Below are positions 59,419 through 64,000 of a DNA stretch of 64,000 nt, piece by piece. The notes below the pieces were generated by a model. That model saw only the letters and a program-made list of their open reading frames with translations. It did not search any database and was not told where the DNA came from. The DNA is taken from contig CAYUHJ010000012.1 of NCBI GenBank assembly GCA_964444365.1, positions 1-64,000 on the forward strand. The letters are read 5' to 3'. Every line of letters begins with the position of its first letter. Position 1 is the stretch's first letter. Origin of the DNA: CAYUHJ01 sp964444365. Its GTDB lineage: Bacteria > Planctomycetota > Planctomycetia > Gemmatales > Gemmataceae. Both the position numbers and the translations under genes were made by a program.

Positions 59419-59928
59419 ATGCGCGGGGCCGTGCTGCTCGTCGCCGCCGCGGTCGGCCCGCTCGCCGGGTGCAACCAGTTCCAGCTGGCCGGGCACAACC
59501 TGTGCAACGAGCCGGTCCAGTACCTCGACGAAAAGAAGCTCGCGCACCAACTTCGCTCGGAAGCCAAGAAAGTCTGGGCCGAGGTCTGCCAGCAGAACGG
59601 GCAGCCGTTCTCGGCGGACTTCGCGGACGGGTTCGTCGACGGGTACGCGGACTACCTCGAGCGCGGGGGAAATGCCGCGCCGCCGGCCGTCCCGCCGCTG
59701 AAGTACCGCCGGTCGAAGTACCTGACGCCCGAGGGGCACGCCCTCGTCCGGGACTACATGGCCGGGTTCAAGTACGGGGCGGACGTCGCCGTGAACACCG
59801 GCCGGCGGGACCTGCTCACCGTCCCGGTCGTGATGCCGGCCACCCCGCGGGACGTGCCGCTGAACATCAACATGGAGCCGCCGCCGGGCGAACCGCTGCC
59901 GCTGCCCCGTCCCGCCGAGGGAAAGTGA
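59419..59928 (+). CDS. Lipoprotein of unknown function
   Basis: The 169-residue protein has a signal MRGAVLLVAAAVGPLAGC with lipobox cysteine at 18, followed by a soluble domain with helical stretches (EKKLAHQLRSEAKKVWAEV) and a Pro-rich end. Related small lipoproteins are common in planctomycetes. The ATG at 59419 is preferred to one at 59374. Function unknown. Confidence 0.7.
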   Translation: MRGAVLLVAAAVGPLAGCNQFQLAGHNLCNEPVQYLDEKKLAHQLRSEAKKVWAEVCQQNGQPFSADFADGFVDGYADYLERGGNAAPPAVPPLKYRRSKYLTPEGHALVRDYMAGFKYGADVAVNTGRRDLLTVPVVMPATPRDVPLNINMEPPPGEPLPLPRPAEGK

Positions 59929-60017
59929 GGATTTCGCCCGACTCCCCTCCCCGTCCGGCCGCACGGGGGTAAGAAGCAGGCATCCTCGCCGACCGGTCTT
60001 CTCGCAGGTTCTGCCGA

Positions 60018-60704
60018 ATGGACGCAATCATCCTGGCCGCCGGGAAGGGCACCCGCCTCCGGCCGCACACCGAGACGTGCCCGAAGCCGCTGCTGCCCGT
60101 GCAGGGAAAGCCGATCCTCGAATGGATCATGGCCGCCCTGCCGCCGGTCGACCGGCTGTGCGTCGTCGTCAACCACCTCGCCGGGCAGATCGAAGAGTTC
60201 CTTGAACGGCAAAGCCTCGTCCGGCGGTGGACCGTCGTCCGGCAGCCCGTCCCGCGCGGCACCGGCGACGCCCTGATGAGTTGCAAGGGGAAGCTGCACT
60301 CCGACCGTGTCATGGTCCTCAACGGCGACGACATCATCGGCCGGACGGATCTGGCGAAGCTCGCCGAGGTGCCGATGGGGATTCTGGCGCACCCCGTCCA
60401 GACCCCGGAATCCTTCGGCATCCTCTTCCGCAAGCCGGACGGAACGCTGGAGAAGATCATCGAGAAGCCGGCCGGCCTGACCCCGCCGCAACTCGCGAAC
60501 ATCGGCGGGTACCTGTTCCCGAGCGAGGTGTTCGACCTGACCCTGCCGCTGTCGCCGCGGGGGGAGTACGAGATCACGGACGCCGTCGCCCAGCTGGCGG
60601 CGACGCACCCGTTCCACGTCGTCGAGGCGGGGTTCTGGCTGCCGATCGGCACGGTCGAAGCGTGGGACGCGTCGCAGAAGGCGGATCTGACGGCGGCGAA
60701 GTGA
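60018..60704 (+). CDS. Sugar-1-phosphate nucleotidyltransferase
   Basis: The 228-residue enzyme has DAIILAAGKGTRLRPHTETCPKPLLPVQGKPILEW (nucleotide binding), VLNGDDIIG (metal site) and a normal GTP/UTP-transferase C-terminus. It lacks the left-handed beta-helix acetyltransferase domain of GlmU. The sugar is not predictable, though a dTDP-glucose- or mannose-type enzyme is likely. Confidence 0.85.
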   Translation: MDAIILAAGKGTRLRPHTETCPKPLLPVQGKPILEWIMAALPPVDRLCVVVNHLAGQIEEFLERQSLVRRWTVVRQPVPRGTGDALMSCKGKLHSDRVMVLNGDDIIGRTDLAKLAEVPMGILAHPVQTPESFGILFRKPDGTLEKIIEKPAGLTPPQLANIGGYLFPSEVFDLTLPLSPRGEYEITDAVAQLAATHPFHVVEAGFWLPIGTVEAWDASQKADLTAAK

Positions 60705-60715
60705 CCGGGCGAGCG

Positions 60716-60735
60716 GCGGGGGGGCAGCCCCCCGC
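60716..60735. terminator. Hairpin between convergent genes
   Basis: An 8-bp GCGGGGGG/CCCCCCGC stem with a 4-base loop lies between stops at 60704 and 60789. It is a plausible bidirectional terminator without a T tract. Confidence 0.5.
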
Positions 60736-60788
60736 GGGCGGGTCCGTCTGTCCACCGCGGGCTGGCGCCCCGCCCCTCGCCGTTCGGG

Positions 60789-61340
60789 TTACTTCTTCAC
60801 TTCGACCAGTTCCATCGTCATGCTGCCGGCGACCTGGCCCTCGATCTTCGTCGCCATTTTCACGAGCTGTCCCGGCACGTCGTCGCACACCCAGACCTGG
60901 CCGCTCGCCTTGGTCGGCTTCTCGGTTTTGAACTTGTACCACTTCGTCTTGTAGGTCGCCCCGCCGACCTTCACTTCTTCCGTGCCTTCCTCGAAGGTGC
61001 CTTCCGGCTTGGCGGCGTCGCCGGCCTTCTTCCCTTCCGGCAGGTCGACCTGCTTCGGCACGTCCCGCTTCAGCGCCGGCCCCTTGATCTCCATGCCGGC
61101 CACCGTCGTGACGGTACTCGTCTCGACGACCGCCTTGTCCGCCCCGAGTTCGACGAGCTTGTGGGTGATCGTCACCTCGCTCTTGTTGCCGGCGAACTCG
61201 TTGGTGGACTTGTACGTGACGGTGTTGCCGGCCTTCAGAGACGACCACCCCTTGAACTCGGGGTTGTCGATCTTTTCGGCGGCGGCCGCGAATCCGGGGC
61301 CGACGGCGACCGCGGCGGCCAGGATCAGGTGGCGGAACAT
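60789..61340 (-). CDS. Secreted hypothetical protein
   Basis: The 183-residue protein has a signal peptide (MFRHLILAAAVAVGPGFAAAAEK) and a beta-rich domain with GNTVTYKSTNEFAGNKSEV and TKWYKFKTEKPTKASGQVWVCDDVPG. It is a periplasmic protein of unknown role, possibly of a family common in planctomycetes. Confidence 0.65.
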   Translation of the reverse strand: MFRHLILAAAVAVGPGFAAAAEKIDNPEFKGWSSLKAGNTVTYKSTNEFAGNKSEVTITHKLVELGADKAVVETSTVTTVAGMEIKGPALKRDVPKQVDLPEGKKAGDAAKPEGTFEEGTEEVKVGGATYKTKWYKFKTEKPTKASGQVWVCDDVPGQLVKMATKIEGQVAGSMTMELVEVKK

Positions 61341-61386
61341 GCGTGCGTCTCCGTGCGTGAGAGGAGAGGGTGGCAGCGGGCGTATG

Positions 61387-61638
61387 TTACGCCGGCCGGC
61401 CGGGGGCGACCACCCGCCGGCCCGCCACCCGGACCGCGCACGCCACCGCTTCGTTCCCCAGCCACTCGTCCCACGCCGCGTGGTCGGTCGCGTCCACGCC
61501 CTCGGCCGCCGCCTCTTTCTGGAGGTCGGCCTGCAAATCGTCGAGGAGGGAACAGTCCATGAGGTCCGGGAAGGCGGTCAGGTTCTGGTGCAGCACGCGG
61601 TACACGAGCTTGCGGTCCGCGAGGGGGTAGTCGGTCAT
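61387..61638 (-). CDS. Small hypothetical protein
   Basis: The 83-residue protein starts at ATG 61638: MTDYPLADRKLVYRVLHQNL, then LLDDLQADLQKEAAAEGVDA and a short basic tail. Helical and acidic in the middle. Unknown function. Confidence 0.6.
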   Translation of the reverse strand: MTDYPLADRKLVYRVLHQNLTAFPDLMDCSLLDDLQADLQKEAAAEGVDATDHAAWDEWLGNEAVACAVRVAGRRVVAPGRPA

Positions 61639-61758
61639 CGGGGGCTCCGGTGCGGATCGATGGTGGGGGCACCGGCATTGTAGGCCCGCGGTTTGGAGTC
61701 GCGTCGAACCCGCGTCTACAATGCCTTCGCCACACCGTTCCGCACCGAGGACCCCCCG

Positions 61759-63171
61759 TTGACCACCTCCCGCCCGACGACGCTCCGCCAGCTCCGCGAA
61801 TCCGGGTGGGCGTCGAAGTCCGTGAAGGACGAACTCCGCGACAACCTCCTCGCCGCCCTCAAACGCGGCGATGATCTCTTCCCCGGCATCGTCGGCTACG
61901 AGAACACCGTCGTCCCCGAGATCAACATTGCCGTGCTGGCCGGGCACGACATCCTCTTCCTCGGCGAAAAGGGGCAGGCGAAGTCCCGGCTGATGCGGTC
62001 GCTCGTCCGGTTCCTCGACGAAGCGATTCCGTACCTGGACATCCCCGGCAGCCCCGTCCACGAAGACCCGTACCACCCGATCACGAAAGCGGGCCGGGAG
62101 TTCGTCGCGAACCGGTCGGAAGACGAGGTGCCGATCGCGTGGTGGCCCCGGACCGAGCGGTACGCGGAGCGGCTCGCGCCGGGGACCAAGTTCGCGGACA
62201 TCATCGGCGAGATCGACCCCGCCAAACTCGCGACCGGGACGAGCATGTCGGCCGAAGACGCCCTTCACTTCGGGCTCATCCCCCGGATGCACCGGGCGAT
62301 CTTCGCGATGAACGAGATCCCGGAACTGGACGAACTCATTCAAGTGGGTTTGTTCAACATCCTCGAAGAACGCGACGTGCAGATCCGCGGCTACCCGATC
62401 CAGTTCGACCTCGACGTGCTCATCCTCTTCAGCGCGAACCCGGCCACGTACAACCGCTCCGGCAAGGTGATCCCGCAACTGAAGGACCGCATCGGCTCGC
62501 TGATCCAGACGCACTACCCGCTCGAACGCGGCCTCGGCATCGCAATCATGGAGCAGGAGTCGGCCGTCCCCGCGGGGGGGGAGTTCCCCGTGCAGATCCC
62601 GTATTTCATGAAGGAAATCGTCGAGCAGATCAGCGTCTCGGCCCGGAAGTCCAAGTACGTCGACCACAGCAGCGGCGTGTCGGCCCGGTTCAGCATCGCG
62701 AACTACCGGACGATGATCGCGTCCGCCCGGCACCGCGGCGTCGTGCTGGGCGAATCCCCCGCCGTGCCGCGGATCAGCGACCTCGGCCACCTGCCGACGT
62801 CCGCCCTCGGGAAGCTCGAACTCGACCTGATGGGGACGACGCAAATGTCCGAGAAGCAAGTCCTGGAGGCGGTCGTCGCCGACGCGATCCGCACCGTGTT
62901 CGAGGAGTACGTCGACCGGCACGGGCTGGACGAGATCGCCGAGGTGTTCGGCAAGGGCGTCAAGATCGAGGTCGGCGACATGCTGCCGTCCGCCGAGTAC
63001 GCGAAGCGTCTCAAGCGGGTGCCGAAGGCCTGGGACAAGGCGTTCGAGGTGAACGTCGGCGAGAGCGACGCGATGCGGGCCGCGTGCGTCGAGTTCGTGC
63101 TGGCGGGGCTGTACGCCAGCGAGCGGATCAGCCGTGTCGCGAAACACGGCAAGATCGTGTACGAGACGTGA
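61759..63171 (+). CDS. Magnesium-chelatase-like AAA+ ATPase (MoxR family)
   Basis: The 470-residue AAA+ protein starts at TTG 61759 (SD GAGGA). Walker A is LGEKGQAKSR (about residue 68) and Walker B is in RAIFAMNEIPEL (about 195), followed by ILFSANPATYNRSG (sensor-like). MoxR-type ATPases usually chaperone a partner protein, often with a von Willebrand domain; no such gene follows. The N-terminus RPTTLRQLRESG is characteristic of the planctomycete group. Confidence 0.85.
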   Translation: MTTSRPTTLRQLRESGWASKSVKDELRDNLLAALKRGDDLFPGIVGYENTVVPEINIAVLAGHDILFLGEKGQAKSRLMRSLVRFLDEAIPYLDIPGSPVHEDPYHPITKAGREFVANRSEDEVPIAWWPRTERYAERLAPGTKFADIIGEIDPAKLATGTSMSAEDALHFGLIPRMHRAIFAMNEIPELDELIQVGLFNILEERDVQIRGYPIQFDLDVLILFSANPATYNRSGKVIPQLKDRIGSLIQTHYPLERGLGIAIMEQESAVPAGGEFPVQIPYFMKEIVEQISVSARKSKYVDHSSGVSARFSIANYRTMIASARHRGVVLGESPAVPRISDLGHLPTSALGKLELDLMGTTQMSEKQVLEAVVADAIRTVFEEYVDRHGLDEIAEVFGKGVKIEVGDMLPSAEYAKRLKRVPKAWDKAFEVNVGESDAMRAACVEFVLAGLYASERISRVAKHGKIVYET

Positions 63172-63236
63172 TCGGGTCGTCGGCCGGCACGGCTCCCGGC
63201 GGCCGGCTATAATCTCCGCACCCGAAGGAGCCGCCG

Positions 63237-63665
63237 ATGCCGAAGATCCTGATCGCCGACGACAACGCCGTGAACGCGGAACTGCTCGAAGCCCACCTGG
63301 ACGGGTCCGGGTTCGACACGAAGATCGCCGCCAACGGCGAGGAGACGCTCCGGGTCGCGAAGGACTGGCACCCGGACGTGATCCTGCTCGACGTGATGAT
63401 GCCGAAGCTGAGCGGGTTCGAGGTGTGCAAGCGGCTCCGCTCCGACCCGACGACGCGGAACACCGGCGTCCTGATGGTGACGGCCCTGGACCAGCCGACC
63501 GACGTGGAGAAGGCCGTCGACGCGGGCAGCGACGACTTCCTGACGAAGCCGATCAACAAAACGGAACTGCTGCTGCGGGTGAAGGCCCTGCTCGGGGCAC
63601 TCCCCGAGCCGACCACCGCCGACCGCGGCCTCGCGTACTTCCGCCGCGTGCAGCAGGGGTTGTGA
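63237..63665 (+). CDS. Response regulator, CheY-like receiver
   Basis: The 142-residue protein is a lone receiver domain with ILIADDN (acidic pocket D8/D9), the phosphoacceptor D52 in LLDVMMPKLSG, the Thr of MVTALD and the Lys of FLTKPIN. The last 25 residues contain no output domain. It must signal through protein contacts; the histidine kinase partner is not in the window. Confidence 0.92.
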   Translation: MPKILIADDNAVNAELLEAHLDGSGFDTKIAANGEETLRVAKDWHPDVILLDVMMPKLSGFEVCKRLRSDPTTRNTGVLMVTALDQPTDVEKAVDAGSDDFLTKPINKTELLLRVKALLGALPEPTTADRGLAYFRRVQQGL

Positions 63666-63692
63666 GACCGAATCGCGGCTTTACTGTTCTTT

Positions 63693-63820
63693 CTCCCCTC
63701 TCCCCGCTTGGGAGAGGGGTCGGGGGTGAGTGGATTCGCTCCATCCACTCGCCTCGCTGATCGGGGTGGAAGTGTTCACCCCTCACCCCCAACCCCTCTC
63801 CCCAGCGAGGAGAGGGGAGG
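63693..63820. repeat. Palindromic G/C-tract repeat pair
   Basis: CTCCCCTCTCCCCGCTTGGG (63693 on) and its inverted counterpart CCCTCACCCCCAACCCCTCT (63780 on) flank about 50 bp. This is the same family as the repeat inside ruvX. It fills the gap between the response regulator and ftsK. Confidence 0.7.
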
Positions 63821-63850
63821 AAAACCAATCCATGCGAGTCGGAATGACCG

Positions 63851-64000
63851 TCACGTCTTCCGCGATTCCCACTCTTCCGGGGACACGAGCACGTCCCGCG
63901 CGCTGCTGCCGTTGAACGCCCCGACGAGGCCGTCTTCCGCCATGAAGTCGATCAGCCGGCTGGCCCGGCCGTAGCCGATGCCGAGGGCGCGTTGCAGCAG
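63851..64000 (-). CDS. ftsK: FtsK/SpoIIIE DNA translocase C-terminus (partial)
   Basis: The partial ORF runs off the right edge. Its last 49 residues, RALGIGYGRASRLIDFMAED then GLVGAFNGSSARDVLVSPEEW, match the winged-helix gamma domain that reads KOPS-like sites on the chromosome. The stop is at 63851-63853. Confidence 0.9.
   Translation of the reverse strand: MLQRALGIGYGRASRLIDFMAEDGLVGAFNGSSARDVLVSPEEWESRKT

Overview
The window is high-GC DNA from a planctomycete, most likely a member of the Gemmataceae. Evidence for this is inferential: the GC-rich coding style, a secreted Calx-beta protein carrying an N-terminal LEGRDVPA motif, a TIGR02996-type domain (LVYADWLEE-like), a magnesium-chelatase-like MoxR ATPase, c-heme lipoprotein-like genes and small palindromic intergenic repeats. 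No rRNA is present, so the genus cannot be fixed.

Layout. Positions 1-5637 are host chromosome: a HEAT-repeat lipoprotein, then an iron-sulfur cluster assembly cluster (Rrf2/IscR-like regulator, IscS, IscU, A-type carrier, HscB) and an AhpD-like protein. An intact tRNA-Val(UAC) at 5638-5709 is the integration site of a prophage of about 45.5 kb (5668-51221), bounded by a perfect 42-bp direct repeat (attL in the tRNA 3' half, attR at 51180-51221). After attR the host chromosome resumes with sugar-nucleotide enzymes (UDP-sugar pyrophosphorylase, mannose-1-phosphate guanylyltransferase, a second nucleotidyltransferase), RuvX, MetG, lipoproteins, a MoxR ATPase, a response regulator and the C-terminus of FtsK.

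Prophage. The left arm carries a tyrosine integrase, a divergent pair of small putative DNA-binding proteins whose shared intergenic region holds six copies of a RTCTAC hexamer, and a MerR/Xis-like protein. A long replication/recombination block follows: RecT-like annealase, DUF669-like protein, RecD2-like helicase, a phage-encoded sliding clamp, an SNF2-type helicase, a DNA methyltransferase, an ERCC4 nuclease, a Gp157-like protein, an RNase H-like protein and a TOPRIM primase-like protein. Next is a lambda-ordered head and tail block: terminase, gpW-like protein, portal, an S49 protease fused to the capsid protein, connectors, tail tube, a G/GT-like tail chaperone pair, tape measure, and a collagen-like tail fibre. 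A glycosyltransferase that itself begins with collagen-like triplets sits next to the fibre.

The segment 44.4-49.1 kb is the most unusual part. It encodes a membrane-anchored matrixin-type metalloprotease, two exported proteins with CxxCH heme-c motifs, a small protein resembling the Acb2/Tad1 cyclic-nucleotide sponge family, Cys-rich proteins, a DUF6527-like protein and a secreted Val/Gln-rich protein. The operon ends at a strong hairpin where it converges on a three-gene leftward operon driven by a promoter with an embedded operator-like palindrome. No endolysin or holin was recognised.

Non-coding structure of note: a 156-bp MITE-like repeat present once on each side of the prophage in opposite orientation, a 341-bp element with 35-bp inverted ends between iscS and iscU carrying a frameshifted small ORF, a repeat that encodes the N-terminus of RuvX, and an AT-richer mosaic block inside metG. 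Two single-base frameshifts are apparent; either could be a real mutation or an assembly error.
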